Assembly: GCF_024704725.1 (NCBI RefSeq) | Contig: NZ_JALIQS010000002.1 | Span: forward strand, 930,001 to 994,000 | Reading direction: 5' to 3' | Origin: Shinella sp. CPCC 101442 | Lineage (GTDB): Bacteria; Pseudomonadota; Alphaproteobacteria; Rhizobiales; Rhizobiaceae | DNA: 64,000 nucleotides | Shown here: piece after piece, positions 7,550 through 17,319 of the stretch | Numbering within the stretch: the stretch's first letter is position 1 | How the letters are laid out: the number at the start of each line of letters is the position of its first letter | Notes under the pieces: model-generated | What the model was told of the DNA's origin: nothing | Database searches by the model: none | The model's input: only the letters and a program-made list of their open reading frames with translations | Translations under genes and position numbers: made by a program

Positions 7550-10500
7550 GTGAGCACGTTCGCCGAAATTTGCGCCCGAATCCAGTCCGGTCTGCCCTCG
7601 CAAGAGATCGACCTTGGCGACAACAGCGCCACGCTGACGGTGGCCGAGGCGGCCGATCTTATCGCGGCGGGCGTGCGTTTCGGCGAAGATGACACTATCA
7701 CCATCAAGGACAATACTGACAATCTGGAAGCCCTCAGCGGGAGCGCAATCAGCGCCCTCTCGGGAATGGGGGCATCCTCGCTCGTCGCCACCAACGACGC
7801 GCTGGACCTTACGCTTGCCCAGATCAAGGCACTTGCCGGTGCCGATATCACCGCAATCAGCCGCTATGAAACTTTTGGCCAGGCGTCGCCGGACGACACG
7901 CAGGTCAATACGTCCACGAGCGGCCCCCAGTCCCGGCAAGAGATCATCGCGCTGGACGGCGGCGGCTATGTGGTGCTGTGGCAATCGGCCAACAACGACG
8001 TACTCACGGACGGCATCTATACGCAGCGCTTCGATGCCGATGGGCACAAGGTTGGCAATGAGGCGCGAATCAACAGCTATCAAGGTAGCCAGGCCTTTCC
8101 GGCGATCGCGAAGCTTTCGGACGGCGGCTATGTCATCACCTGGCTTCAGTCCGGCGCCGACACGGGAATCTATTCCCAGAAATTCGATGGTGCGGGCAAT
8201 CCGGCCGGCGGCGGAATCCGGCTCACGACGGAATTGTCTACCGCATCGCGGTGGACCAATGTGACGGCGCTGGGTGATGGCCAATATGTCGTGACTTGGC
8301 CCAACAATGGTGACGAAACCGTCCGAGCCCAGATATTCGGCGCGGACGGCCATGCCATCGGCAGCGAGATCGTGGCCGGCACCGGCTATCAGGAGAATGG
8401 CCTCCAGCCTCTCGGCGTAACGCTTCTGTCCGACGGCAAATTCGTTATCGTCTGGCCGGTTCCCGGTGACGACGGCTCCGGGGACGTGCGCGCCCAGCTT
8501 TTCAATGCCAACGGCAGCACGTTCGGCGATGCGTTCCGCGTCAATTCCCACACGCTGTTCGTGCAAACCAATTCGAAGCTCTCCGCGCTGCCCGGCGGAG
8601 GCTTCGTCGTCACCTGGGAGTCCTTGCAGCAGGAGGGCGATCAGCGCGGCGTCTACGCCCAGTTGTTCGACGGGTCGGGCAATCCGATCGGCGGAGAAAC
8701 CCAGGTCGCGACCAATATCGACTTCGAGCAAAGCGGACAGACGGTCACGGCGCTCGCCGGTGGCGGCTATGTGATCACCTGGATTTCGGACGACGGATCA
8801 TCGACCGGCATCCACTCGCAGATCTTCGACGCTGACGGCGGCAAGGTAGGCGTGCAGACAGGCGTCAACACCACGACGGATGACAAACAATATGAGCAGG
8901 ACGTGGTGGCTCTGCCGAATGGCGGCTTCGCGGTCAGCTGGGTGTCGATGGTCGGCGTCAACCGCGAAATCCTCCTTCAGATCATGGATGCCGAGGGCAA
9001 CAAGGTCGGCGGAGAAACCCGTGTCAACCCCGGCGGGCGCGGGTCCGAAGCAGTCCCTCAGGTCAGCGTGTTGGCAAACGGCGACATCGCTATTGCATGG
9101 CGGGCCTTCGACGGCAGCGGCACCGGAATCTTCACGAAGCGCCTGACGCAGGACACCGAGGCCGTTTCGTTCAAGGCGGACGCGGATGCCGTCTCGGCGT
9201 TGACGGCCGGCGATGTCGCCGATCTCGCCGAACTTGGCGTGACCACGGTCAAGGTTTCCGATACCGGCGCCGTAAGCCTTGCAACGGACGCGGCCCTGTC
9301 ACTCAGCGCCATCGCCGGCCTCAAGATCGCTGGCGCCGCCTCGGTGACGGTGACCGGCTCAGGCGCCGCGCTCGGCAACATTTCGGTGAGCCAGGTCGTT
9401 GCCTTGAAGGCGATGGGCGTGAAAGCCATGGATGTCACGGACCAGATGATCGCGCTGACGCTCGACCTCGCGGAAGCTTTCGTGGCGGCCGGCATCAGCT
9501 TTGCGGGCAATGACATCGTGACCGTCAGGCTTGCGGCGAGCGACCTTGCCGATCTCACGGCCGGGAAGATCGAAGCGCTTGCCCAGATGGGAACCACCGT
9601 TCTCGACCTGTCGCAGAATGCAGGCTCCCTGACGATTGCGCATGCGGGGCTGCTGATGGATGCCGGCCTGCATTTTGCGGCAGGCGATGTCATCGCGATT
9701 GCGGACACGTCCGCCAGCGTCGCCAACCTTGCCAATGCCGACATCGCCGCGCTCGGCGGCTGGGGCGTTTCGGTCATCGACCTGACAGATGGTGCCTTCG
9801 CGGCGTCGGCTGGCACGATCGGCCAATTCCTTGCGGCCGGCATCCGCTTCGCGGCGAATGATGCCGTTGTCATTGCGGACAGTGCGGCAACCATCCAGGG
9901 GCTCAGCGCCGCCGATATCGCGGCTTTTGCCGCGGGGGGTATCGATGGCGTGCGCTCGCTCGACGGCGCCGTCGTATTGAACATCGCCCAGCTCACGGCC
10001 TTCGGCGCCAAGGGCCTTTCGGTCGCTGCCAGCAGCGGCGGCGTGACGGTCGAGGACACGGCGACGAACATCGCTGCGCTTGGCACAGGCGCGATCGCCT
10101 ATTTCCAGGCGCTTGGCATCGTGTCGCTCGATGCGAGCGACAATCAGCTCACGCTGTCCCTGACACAGCTCAATGCCTTTCGCAGCGCCGGCGTCCGGTT
10201 TGCCGCGAACGATATCATCACCCTCTCCCTTAGCCCCAACCAGGCGGTTTCGCTCACGGATACGACGCTGACCGCCTTTGCCGACCTCGGCGTCAAGTCC
10301 CTCGCCTCCAGCCAGGCAAACCTCGCCTTCACGGCGGCGCAGGTCGCGTCAATCCATGCGAACGGCATGGCCTTCGCGGCTGGCTACACCGCAATGCTCA
10401 CCGACAAGGGCGCGGCACTTTTGACGCTCACGAGCGGAAGGCTCGACCTCTATGCGGGCATCGGGCTGGACAAGGTCGCGCTGGCAGACAGCGGAAGCGC

Positions 10501-12421
10501 GATTGCAGCGCTGACAATCACCAACATCACAGCCCTGAGCCGGCTTGGCGTCGCCAACATAGACGTGACCGACGGTGCGGTCAGCCTTACCATGGCACGC
10601 GCAATGAGCTTTGCCTCCAATGGCCTTGTGTTCGATGCGGCCGATACGGTCACCGTGACCGCCACGGCGGCGTCCCTGAAGGACCCCGACATCATCGACA
10701 TCCCGGCGCTGAAGTCGATCAATGTCGACAGAATCGATGTCTCCGACACCGCGCTGACACTCTCGCTGATGCAGGCCAACGCCTATGTCGGCGCGGGTAT
10801 CGGCTTCGTCGCGGCGGATATTGTTACCGTCAAGCTCAGCTATGCCGATGCAAGGACGTTTGCCAAGGCTGCGGGAACGGCGCTACACAACGCCGGTGTC
10901 GACCGCATCGAAATCGACATGACCGCCACGGAGCTGAAGGCGCTCACCTATGTGGAGCTGAAAGCCTTTGTCGCTGCCGGTGTCGATGGCATCGCGGGAC
11001 TGACGTCCGTCACCTTCTCGAACCTCACCTATGACCTCGTCACCCACACGGTGAACTACAACCCCGTCATCACCTCCAATGGCGGCGGCACCACGGCCAG
11101 CGTTGCCGTTGCTGAGAACACCACGGGCATCACGACGGTCAGGGCGACGGACAAGGAGGCGGCAAAGCTCACATATTCCATCGTCGGCGGCGCCGACAAG
11201 GCGCTCTTCACCATCGATGCGACCACCGGGGCGCTCGTTTTCAAGGCCGCACCCGACCATGAGAGCCCGAAGGACAATGGCAAGAACAACGTCTACGACC
11301 TCATCGTCCAGGTGAGCGACGGCAAGCTGATCGACATCCAGACCCTCGCCATCGGCGTAAAGGATGTCAACGAGATGCCTTCTGCTCCGGTCCTGACCGG
11401 GACGGTGGTGAAGGAGAACGTCGCGACCGGCACGGTCGTCGGTACCTTTTCGTCGAAGGACCCGGAAGGCAGGACACTCACCTACAAGCTCCTCGACACG
11501 GCGGGCGGCCTTTTCAAGCTCTCGGGCGCCAAGCTCGTGACGGCGGCAGCCATCGACTATGAGAAGGTGCAGAAGGATACGGTGACGATCGAAGTCTCCG
11601 ACGGCGTGCACAAGGTGACGAAGATTTTTACCATCACCGTTACCGACCTGCTGGAAACGATCAGCGGCACAGCGAAGAGTGACATCCTGAAGGGTGGTAT
11701 CGGCATGGACCGGCTGCTGGGTCTTGCCGGCAACGATACCTTGCATGGCTATGCCGGTAACGACACGCTCGAAGGCGGGGACGGCAATGACGTGCTGATC
11801 GGCGGGGACGGGATCGACCGGCTTCTCGGCGGCAACGGCACGGACACGGCCTCCTATGCCGGCGCGAAGGCAGGTGTGGTCGCCAGCCTTGCCACGCCTT
11901 CGATCAATACAGGAGACGCCAAGGGTGACACCTATTCCTCCATCGAAAGCCTCACCGGCTCGTCTCATGCAGACAAGCTCACGGGCGATGCCGAGGCCAA
12001 CGTGATCGATGGCGGCACCGGCAACGATGTGCTTTCCGGTGGGGCTGGCAACGACCGTCTGATCGGCGGGCTCGGCTTTGACGACCTCTATGGCGGTGCA
12101 GGCAGCGATCGCTTTGTCTTCCGATCGGTCAAGGACCTCGGCGTTTCGAAGACGGCAACGGACACGATCTTCGATTTCTCCCAGAAGGACAAGGATGTCA
12201 TCGACTTCGCCGCAGTCGACGCGAACCTGATGAAAACCGGCGATCAGGCCTTCAGCTTCATCGGCACCGCCAAGTTCTCAAACAGCGCCGGCGAACTACG
12301 GTACGAGAAAACGAAGGCCGGCACCTATGTTTATGGCGACATCGACGGCAACGGCAACGCTGACTTCGTCCTGCATATCGATGCCGCGCTGACCCTCAAG
12401 ACGGGAGACTTCCTGCTGTGA
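7550..12421 (+). CDS. Large RTX calcium-binding type I secretion substrate (adhesin-like)
   Basis: A 1623-residue secreted protein. GTG start with AGAGG seven bases upstream. Order: residues 20-105, one copy of an Ala/Asp-rich repeat; about 120-530, eight beta-propeller-like repeats of roughly 50 residues (pattern L-x-GGYVVTW...GIYxQxFDAxGxxVG); about 541-1170, about ten copies of a 62-66-residue repeat (IxALxxxGV..IDVTD..LTxAQxxAFxAAGIxFAAND); about 1176-1365, two cadherin-like domains (FTIDATTGALVF, VKENVATGTVVGTF); about 1371-1500, RTX nonapeptides (GGDGNDVLIGGDG, GGTGNDVLSGGAGNDRL) that fold on Ca2+; then a serralysin/T1SS-type C-terminus (DTIFDFSQKDKDVIDF ... LKTGDFLL). There is no N-terminal signal, as expected for type I export, and no ABC/MFP exporter is present in the window. 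Role in adhesion or biofilm is inferred. Confidence 0.88.
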   Translation: MSTFAEICARIQSGLPSQEIDLGDNSATLTVAEAADLIAAGVRFGEDDTITIKDNTDNLEALSGSAISALSGMGASSLVATNDALDLTLAQIKALAGADITAISRYETFGQASPDDTQVNTSTSGPQSRQEIIALDGGGYVVLWQSANNDVLTDGIYTQRFDADGHKVGNEARINSYQGSQAFPAIAKLSDGGYVITWLQSGADTGIYSQKFDGAGNPAGGGIRLTTELSTASRWTNVTALGDGQYVVTWPNNGDETVRAQIFGADGHAIGSEIVAGTGYQENGLQPLGVTLLSDGKFVIVWPVPGDDGSGDVRAQLFNANGSTFGDAFRVNSHTLFVQTNSKLSALPGGGFVVTWESLQQEGDQRGVYAQLFDGSGNPIGGETQVATNIDFEQSGQTVTALAGGGYVITWISDDGSSTGIHSQIFDADGGKVGVQTGVNTTTDDKQYEQDVVALPNGGFAVSWVSMVGVNREILLQIMDAEGNKVGGETRVNPGGRGSEAVPQVSVLANGDIAIAWRAFDGSGTGIFTKRLTQDTEAVSFKADADAVSALTAGDVADLAELGVTTVKVSDTGAVSLATDAALSLSAIAGLKIAGAASVTVTGSGAALGNISVSQVVALKAMGVKAMDVTDQMIALTLDLAEAFVAAGISFAGNDIVTVRLAASDLADLTAGKIEALAQMGTTVLDLSQNAGSLTIAHAGLLMDAGLHFAAGDVIAIADTSASVANLANADIAALGGWGVSVIDLTDGAFAASAGTIGQFLAAGIRFAANDAVVIADSAATIQGLSAADIAAFAAGGIDGVRSLDGAVVLNIAQLTAFGAKGLSVAASSGGVTVEDTATNIAALGTGAIAYFQALGIVSLDASDNQLTLSLTQLNAFRSAGVRFAANDIITLSLSPNQAVSLTDTTLTAFADLGVKSLASSQANLAFTAAQVASIHANGMAFAAGYTAMLTDKGAALLTLTSGRLDLYAGIGLDKVALADSGSAIAALTITNITALSRLGVANIDVTDGAVSLTMARAMSFASNGLVFDAADTVTVTATAASLKDPDIIDIPALKSINVDRIDVSDTALTLSLMQANAYVGAGIGFVAADIVTVKLSYADARTFAKAAGTALHNAGVDRIEIDMTATELKALTYVELKAFVAAGVDGIAGLTSVTFSNLTYDLVTHTVNYNPVITSNGGGTTASVAVAENTTGITTVRATDKEAAKLTYSIVGGADKALFTIDATTGALVFKAAPDHESPKDNGKNNVYDLIVQVSDGKLIDIQTLAIGVKDVNEMPSAPVLTGTVVKENVATGTVVGTFSSKDPEGRTLTYKLLDTAGGLFKLSGAKLVTAAAIDYEKVQKDTVTIEVSDGVHKVTKIFTITVTDLLETISGTAKSDILKGGIGMDRLLGLAGNDTLHGYAGNDTLEGGDGNDVLIGGDGIDRLLGGNGTDTASYAGAKAGVVASLATPSINTGDAKGDTYSSIESLTGSSHADKLTGDAEANVIDGGTGNDVLSGGAGNDRLIGGLGFDDLYGGAGSDRFVFRSVKDLGVSKTATDTIFDFSQKDKDVIDFAAVDANLMKTGDQAFSFIGTAKFSNSAGELRYEKTKAGTYVYGDIDGNGNADFVLHIDAALTLKTGDFLL

Positions 12422-12780
12422 TCCGTTGCGTCGATCACAAACCGAGGCGACAGCGCGTTACCAACAGGCAGGCGGCTGCGACGTTCAACATCCGTAACAA
12501 GAGCGGCATCGCGGATTGGGAACGGCGCCAAGAGTGCAGCGACATGGGGCTAGATCGATACTATCAACACGACCCGCGCAACCACGTCGGCAAGCTCTAC
12601 TGTGACCTGCTGTCAATCGTGGTGGACCTGCCAAGTATTCGTCCTTGAGAACCATGGCGGTATCGCCATCCGACCCAAACAACAAACAAGTGTTCTGAAC
12701 CACCATGCGCTCTTGTCAGCGCTCTCGGTGGCTGGCACGTTGCGACTGCCTGATTCACACACGCACGGAGGCTAGAGCCC
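12422..12780. other. Intergenic stretch with no supported gene
   Basis: Between the RTX stop and the yegP-like gene. A 76-codon frame beginning at a GTG overlapping the RTX stop has no recognisable domain, rich Arg/His/Cys content and no ribosome site, so I do not call it. No terminator with a T run was seen after the RTX gene. The last 20 bases carry the GGAGG of the next gene. Confidence 0.5.
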
Positions 12781-12969
12781 ATGGCGCACAAGTTCGAGAT
12801 CTACAAGGACAAGGCCGGCGAATATCGCGTTCGCTTCAAGTACAACAGCGAAGTGATGTTCGCGACCGAAGGCTATTCCAGCAAGGCGAGCGCACAGAAC
12901 GCCATCGATTCGATCAAGAAGAACGGCCCCGGCGCGCCCGTCGAAGACAACACGACGCCGCAAGCCTGA
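12781..12969 (+). CDS. YegP/DUF1508 domain protein
   Basis: A 62-residue protein consisting of one DUF1508 unit: KFEIYKDKAGEYRVRFK, then the SSKASAQNAIDSIKKN helix typical of the family. E. coli YegP carries two such units; single-unit versions are common in alphaproteobacteria. Function unknown; structures show a small alpha-beta fold. Strong ribosome site (ACGGAGG) 11 bases before the ATG and a perfect terminator after the stop show it is a monocistronic unit. Confidence 0.9.
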   Translation: MAHKFEIYKDKAGEYRVRFKYNSEVMFATEGYSSKASAQNAIDSIKKNGPGAPVEDNTTPQA

Positions 12970-12985
12970 TCGGCTTGACCTCTTG

Positions 12986-13012
12986 AAAAGCCCGCCTCCG
13001 GCGGGCTTTTTG
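12986..13012 (+). terminator. Rho-independent terminator of yegP-like gene
   Basis: GCCCGCC-TCC-GGCGGGC stem-loop flanked by AAAA and TTTTT, 20 bases past the stop. The A and T tails make it usable from both strands, so it also serves the convergent XRE-cupin gene. Confidence 0.93.
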
Positions 13013-13028
13013 CATTTCAGGCGGTCGG

Positions 13029-13577
13029 TCAGAAGGTCGGCGGCGTGCAGGCGCTGATGACCTCGCAGGGCACCGGGCCCACGCAGCGGAACCGGTGCGG
13101 GCGGCGGCTTTCGAAATAGTAGGCATCGCCCGGGCCGAGGATGCGGCGCTCGTCGTCGACGGTCACTTCCAGCCGGCCTGACAGCACGATGCCGCCCTCC
13201 TCGCCATCATGCACGAGCGGCACCTTTCCGGTGTCGGCGCCGGGCTGGTAACATTCCTTCAGAATCTGCAGGCTGCGACCAAAGGTGTTTTCTCCGATCT
13301 GGCGAAAGGAAATCGGTCCCTTGCCGATCTCCACCAGTTCATCGGCGCGGTAGAACGCCTTTTTCGGACGGTCGGGCTCAAAGGCGAAGAACTCGGCAAG
13401 GCCGATGGGAATGCCGTCGAGGATACGCTTCAGCGCGCCGACCGAAGGATTGGAGGCATTCGATTCGATCAGCGAGATCGTCGAATTGGTGACGCCGGCG
13501 CGCTTGGCAAGCTCGCGCTGGGAGAGATTGTGGGCCATGCGCAGGTGGCGCAGCCTGCCCCCGATATCGACCGACAT
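13029..13577 (-). CDS. XRE-cupin transcriptional regulator (PuuR type)
   Basis: 182 residues: an N-terminal XRE helix-turn-helix (residues 7-60, LSQRELAKRAGVTNSTISLI) and a C-terminal cupin barrel (about 110-178, HDGEEGGIVLSGRLEV and GPGDAYYFESRRPHRF). Such proteins sense small ligands such as putrescine or other amines through the cupin. It is divergent from a PLP omega-aminotransferase, as in E. coli puuR near putrescine genes, so local repression of the aminotransferase is likely. The dyad TTCGA-AATA-TCGAA in the shared promoter region is the candidate operator. Confidence 0.88.
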   Translation of the reverse strand: MSVDIGGRLRHLRMAHNLSQRELAKRAGVTNSTISLIESNASNPSVGALKRILDGIPIGLAEFFAFEPDRPKKAFYRADELVEIGKGPISFRQIGENTFGRSLQILKECYQPGADTGKVPLVHDGEEGGIVLSGRLEVTVDDERRILGPGDAYYFESRRPHRFRCVGPVPCEVISACTPPTF

Positions 13578-13598
13578 GCCGTTTCCCTGTTCTAGATG

Positions 13599-13612
13599 TT
13601 CGAAATATCGAA
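13599..13612. promoter_or_regulatory. Candidate operator of the XRE-cupin/aminotransferase pair
   Basis: The perfect dyad TTCGAAATATCGAA (5-bp arms, 4-bp centre) lies 22 bases before the regulator start and about 110 bases before the aminotransferase. Position between divergent genes, one of which is a dimeric HTH protein, supports an operator. Not tested. Confidence 0.45.
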
Positions 13613-13722
13613 AACTGCTCTTTCCATATCCTTTAATTTCAAATGCTTGACGTCAACCAGAAAAGGACTTGTTCGGCATGGCAAATCATGGCGTCTATCG
13701 CGCCAGCCAGAGGAGATCTGCC

Positions 13723-15060
13723 ATGAACGCTCACAACAAGCCCAATGCACCCGTGCTCGACAGCTACTGGATGCCCTTTACCGCCAACCGCCAGTTCAAG
13801 GCGGCACCCCGCCTGCTCGCCAGCGCCGAAGGCATGTATTACACCAGTGCCGACGGCCGCCGGGTTCTGGATGGCACCGCCGGCCTGTGGTGCGTCAATG
13901 CCGGCCACGGCCGCCGGCAAATCGCCTCTGCCGTCGAGCGCCAGCTGACGCAGCTGGATTTTGCGCCCTCCTTCCAGATGGGCCACCCGATCGCCTTCGA
14001 CTTCGCCGAACGGCTTGCCGAAATCGCGCCCGGTCCCGAGGGTGCGAAGCTCGACCGCGTGTTCTACACCGGCTCCGGTTCCGAATCGGTCGATACGGCC
14101 TTGAAGATGGCCATCGCCTACCAGCGCGCTATCGGCCAGGGCACGCGCACGCGCCTCATCGGCCGCGAGCGCGGCTATCACGGCGTCGGCTTCGGCGGCA
14201 TCTCGGTCGGCGGCATCCTCAACAACCGCCGCGTCTTCCCGCAGCTCGCCGGCTCCGACCACCTGCGCCACACGCATGACCTCTCCAAAAACGCCTTTGT
14301 GAAGGGCATGCCGGAGCATGGTGCGGAGCTTGCCGACGATCTCGAGCGGCTGGTGGCGCTGCACGGCGCGGAAACCATCGCGGCCTGCATCGTGGAACCG
14401 GTCGCCGGCTCCACCGGCGTGCTGATCCCGCCGAAGGGCTATCTCGAAAAGCTGCGCGCGATCTGCGACAAGCACGGCATCCTCCTAATCTTCGATGAGG
14501 TCATCACCGGTTTCGGCCGCCTGGGCGCCGCCTTCGCCACCGATTATTTCGGCGTGACGCCCGATCTCGTCACCACCGCCAAGGGCCTCACCAACGGCGC
14601 GATCCCGATGGGTGCGGTCTTCTCCAGCCGCAAGGTGCACGATGCGCTGATGCATGGTCCGGAAAACGCAATCGAGCTTTTCCACGGCTACACCTATTCG
14701 GGTCATCCCGCCGCCTGCGCCGCCGGCATCGCGACGCTCGACATCTACCGCGACGAGGGCCTGCTCACCCGCGCCGCCGAACTTGAAGACGACTGGCAGA
14801 CGGCGATGCACTCGCTGAAGGGCCTGCCGCATGTCATCGACATCCGCACGATCGGTCTCATCGCCGGCATCGAGCTTGCGCCGCGCGACGGCGCTGTCGG
14901 CGCACGCGCCTATGACGTCTTCGTCGATTGCTTCGAGAAGGGCCTGCTCATCCGCGTGACCGGCGACATCATCGCCTTCTCGCCGCCGCTGATCGCCGAG
15001 AAGAAGCACTTCGAGGACATCGTCTCGATCCTCGGCGACGCGCTGAAGCGCGCCGCTTAA
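13723..15060 (+). CDS. Class III omega-aminotransferase (beta-alanine--pyruvate type)
   Basis: A 445-residue PLP enzyme of aminotransferase class III. Evidence: GSGSESVDTALKMA (phosphate loop), RERGYHGVGFGG, EPVAGSTGVLIPPKGYL, LIFDEVITGFGRLG (Asp pairing with the PLP nitrogen) and TTAKGLTNGAIPMGAV (the Schiff-base Lys). The N-terminal SYWMPFTANRQFKAAPRLL is typical of omega-amino acid:pyruvate aminotransferases, which deaminate beta-alanine, GABA or amines to semialdehydes. Start chosen at 13723 because AGAGGAG lies eight bases before it; an upstream frame extension has no support. The divergent XRE-cupin regulator points to amine-responsive control. No semialdehyde dehydrogenase is next to it. 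Confidence 0.9.
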   Translation: MNAHNKPNAPVLDSYWMPFTANRQFKAAPRLLASAEGMYYTSADGRRVLDGTAGLWCVNAGHGRRQIASAVERQLTQLDFAPSFQMGHPIAFDFAERLAEIAPGPEGAKLDRVFYTGSGSESVDTALKMAIAYQRAIGQGTRTRLIGRERGYHGVGFGGISVGGILNNRRVFPQLAGSDHLRHTHDLSKNAFVKGMPEHGAELADDLERLVALHGAETIAACIVEPVAGSTGVLIPPKGYLEKLRAICDKHGILLIFDEVITGFGRLGAAFATDYFGVTPDLVTTAKGLTNGAIPMGAVFSSRKVHDALMHGPENAIELFHGYTYSGHPAACAAGIATLDIYRDEGLLTRAAELEDDWQTAMHSLKGLPHVIDIRTIGLIAGIELAPRDGAVGARAYDVFVDCFEKGLLIRVTGDIIAFSPPLIAEKKHFEDIVSILGDALKRAA

Positions 15061-15091
15061 GCTTTCCTCGACAAAAAACGCTGTTATATCT

Positions 15092-15121
15092 GGGCCCGTA
15101 TTTTCAGTACGGGCCCATTTT
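15092..15121 (+). terminator. Stem-loop between aminotransferase and modE
   Basis: GGGCCCGTA-TTTTCAG-TACGGGCCC, a 9-bp GC-rich stem followed by ATTTTC and then directly by the modE ATG. It can end the aminotransferase transcript. Because it occupies the place of a ribosome site for modE, it may also damp modE translation. Confidence 0.65.
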
Positions 15122-15122
15122 C

Positions 15123-15482
15123 ATGTCAGCATCCGCCAAAGCAGAACCGAAACTCATCTTCCGCCTGCAGTTCGACCCGGAAGGGCGCATCGGGCGCGGC
15201 AAGATCGAGCTGCTTGCGCATATCAAGCAGACCGGCTCGATTTCTGCCGGCGGGCGGGCGATGGACATGTCCTATCGGCGCGCCTGGCTACTGGTCGACG
15301 AGATGAACCGGCTGTTCAAAGAGCCGGTGGTGGAATCGCAGCGTGGCGGCAAGCAGGGCGGCGGGGCGGTCCTGACACCCTTCGGAGAGGCGCTGATTGC
15401 GCACTACCATGCCATGGAAGAGAAGGCCCGACTGGCCCTTGCCGACGATATCGGCTGGATCGTCGCCAATCTCGCCGACTAA
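15123..15482 (+). CDS. modE: ModE-type molybdate-responsive regulator, DNA-binding domain only
   Basis: 119 residues corresponding to the N-terminal LysR-like winged helix of ModE: GKIELLAHIKQTGSISAGGR then MSYRRAWLLVDEMN and LTPFGEALI. E. coli ModE has two further Mop domains that bind molybdate; they are absent here, as in many alphaproteobacteria, so molybdate must be sensed differently or through a partner. The gene faces convergently into modC, leaving only two bases between their stops. No Shine-Dalgarno sequence is visible: the ATG follows a stable hairpin by six bases. A Mo-box in front of modA is its expected target. Confidence 0.85.
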   Translation: MSASAKAEPKLIFRLQFDPEGRIGRGKIELLAHIKQTGSISAGGRAMDMSYRRAWLLVDEMNRLFKEPVVESQRGGKQGGGAVLTPFGEALIAHYHAMEEKARLALADDIGWIVANLAD

Positions 15483-15484
15483 GC

Positions 15485-16558
15485 CTATTCCAAAGCGACC
15501 GTCTTGATCACGGCGTGGACGGGCAACCCCGGCGCCAGGCCGAGCCGCTCGACCGACAGCGCGGTGATTCGGGCGCGCACATGATCGCCGCCGCAGGCGA
15601 TACGCACGCTCGCCATGCCCTCCCCGTCCGGATCGATGCTTTCGACCGCGCCCTCAAGAATGTTGAGGGCGCTGAGCCCTTCCGGGCGGACCGTCGCCAC
15701 CATGACGTCGCGGGCGGGGATGCGCAGGCGCACCATCTCGCCGGGCGAAACCGCAGCCCCCGGCACCAGGATGATCGCGCCGCCGTCGAGCCTGATGGTG
15801 GCAAGGCCGCGTGCGGCGTCGCGGGTCTCGACATGGCCCGACAGAACGCTACCCGCCTCGCGGCGGTCGGCGGCAGACGCCAGGCGGGGGCCGCCGAGCA
15901 CATCCGAGACGGGGCCAGCGGCCTCGACGCGGCCGCCTGCCATCAGCACGACCTTGTCGGCAAGACGCGCGACCTCGGCGATGGAATGGCTGACATAGAC
16001 GATGGGAATGCCGACCTCGTCGCGCAGGCGTTCGAGATAGGGAAGGATTTCCGCCTTGCGCTCCTCGTCGAGGGCCGCGAGCGGTTCGTCCATCAGCAGC
16101 AGACGCGGAGATGCGAGCAGTGCACGGCCGATGGCGACGCGCTGTTTTTCGCCGCCGGAGAGGTGTGTCGGCTGGCGGTCGAGCAGGTCGCCGATGCCAA
16201 GCAGGTCGATGATGCGATCGGGGTTTTCCGCCCGCGCGCCCTTCGGTGAAAACCAGCGGCCGTAGTGAAGGTTCTGGCGGACCGTCAGATGCGGGAAAAG
16301 GCGCGCCTCCTGGAAGACATAACCGAAGCGGCGGCGGTGCGGCGGGGTGAGGAGGCGCCGGCTGGTGTCGACCAGCATGTCGTCACCAAGCTGGATGCGG
16401 CCTTCCACCGGGCGCGTCAGGCCGGCGATGATGCGGATGAGCGACGTCTTGCCGGAACCGGAACGGCCAAACAGCGCCGTCACACCGCCATCGGAGGTGA
16501 AGGCGGCCTCCAGCGAAAAATCGCCGAACCGGTGGCGGGCTTCGACGATCAGGCTCAT
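15485..16558 (-). CDS. modC: Molybdate ABC transporter ATP-binding protein
   Basis: 357 residues. ATPase domain with Walker A GRSGSGKT (about 31-38), Q-loop [10 protein letters not shown], signature LSGGEKQR, Walker [13 protein letters not shown] and the switch His in VSHS; residues about 285-357 form the TOBE/Mop-like domain ([29 protein letters not shown]) that binds oxyanion in ModC. It energises uptake of molybdate for the Mo cofactor. The ATG overlaps the modB stop by four bases (ATGA), so it is coupled to modB. It lies last in modABC. Confidence 0.93.
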   Translation of the reverse strand: MSLIVEARHRFGDFSLEAAFTSDGGVTALFGRSGSGKTSLIRIIAGLTRPVEGRIQLGDDMLVDTSRRLLTPPHRRRFGYVFQEARLFPHLTVRQNLHYGRWFSPKGARAENPDRIIDLLGIGDLLDRQPTHLSGGEKQRVAIGRALLASPRLLLMDEPLAALDEERKAEILPYLERLRDEVGIPIVYVSHSIAEVARLADKVVLMAGGRVEAAGPVSDVLGGPRLASAADRREAGSVLSGHVETRDAARGLATIRLDGGAIILVPGAAVSPGEMVRLRIPARDVMVATVRPEGLSALNILEGAVESIDPDGEGMASVRIACGGDHVRARITALSVERLGLAPGLPVHAVIKTVALE

Positions 16559-17256
16559 TCGAGATGCACCTTGCGGCCGATGCGCTGGGCGAGAACTTCC
16601 GAGGCGAGCAGCGCCGCCATGGAAATGGCAATGGCGACGAGGGTGAGGCGAAGCGCGCCGGCATCGCCACCCGGCACCTGGGTGAAGGTATAGATGGCGG
16701 CCGACAGCGTCTGCGTCTCGCCGGGAATGTTGGAGACGAAGGTGATGGTGGCGCCGAATTCGCCCATGGCTTTGGCGAAGGCGAGGATCATGCCGGCGAG
16801 CACGCCGGGGAAAATCAGCGGCAGGGTGACGGTGAGGAAGACCCAGAAGGGGCTTGCTCCGAGCGTGCCGGCCGCCTCCTCCAGCTTGCGGTCCACGGCC
16901 TCGATGGAGAGGCGGATGGAACGCACCATCAGCGGAAAGCCCATGACGCCGCAGGCAAGCGCCGCCCCCGTCCAGCGGAAGGACAGCACGATGCCGAACC
17001 ATTCGTCGAGCACAGAGCCGATGGCGCCGCGCCGGCCGAACAGGATGAGCAGAAGGAAACCGGTGACGACGGGCGGCAGGATAAGCGGCAGATGAACCAC
17101 GCCATTGAGGAGCGACTTGCCCCAGAAGCGGCCCCGCGCAAGCGCAAGAGCCACGAGAATGCCGAGCGGCAGGCTGACGAGCACCGCCACGGACGAAACC
17201 CTGAGGCTCAACCGGATCGCCGTCCATTCCTCATCGCTGAGCACTAGCCAGTCCAC
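16555..17256 (-). CDS. modB: Molybdate ABC transporter permease
   Basis: 233 residues with about five membrane helices and the permease EAA loop [20 protein letters not shown] (near residue 140) that docks on ModC. The GTG start at 17256 is preferred: GAGGAA lies six bases upstream and the protein then begins [14 protein letters not shown], the usual ModB N-terminus. A TTG at 17277 would add seven residues but has no ribosome site. A strong hairpin separates it from modA, so its expression is probably lower than that of the binding protein. Confidence 0.92.
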   Translation of the reverse strand: MDWLVLSDEEWTAIRLSLRVSSVAVLVSLPLGILVALALARGRFWGKSLLNGVVHLPLILPPVVTGFLLLILFGRRGAIGSVLDEWFGIVLSFRWTGAALACGVMGFPLMVRSIRLSIEAVDRKLEEAAGTLGASPFWVFLTVTLPLIFPGVLAGMILAFAKAMGEFGATITFVSNIPGETQTLSAAIYTFTQVPGGDAGALRLTLVAIAISMAALLASEVLAQRIGRKVHLE

Positions 17257-17277
17257 GTGCAATTCCTCGACATGCAA

Positions 17278-17306
17278 ACAGCCCCGGGTTTAGCGGCCGG
17301 GGCTGT
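17278..17306 (-). terminator. Intercistronic hairpin between modA and modB
   Basis: ACAGCCCCGG and CCGGGGCTGT form a perfect 10-bp stem with a 9-nt loop, 14 bases after the modA stop. No T run follows on the modA coding strand, so it more likely blocks 3' exonucleases or only partly ends transcription, raising modA over modBC mRNA. Confidence 0.75.
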
Positions 17307-17319
17307 CGTGAGGCTCGTG

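Noticed and set aside
12418-12648. A 76-codon frame overlapping the RTX stop
   Set aside because: No ribosome site, no domain, biased composition; overlap with the stop is through a GTG that is probably accidental.
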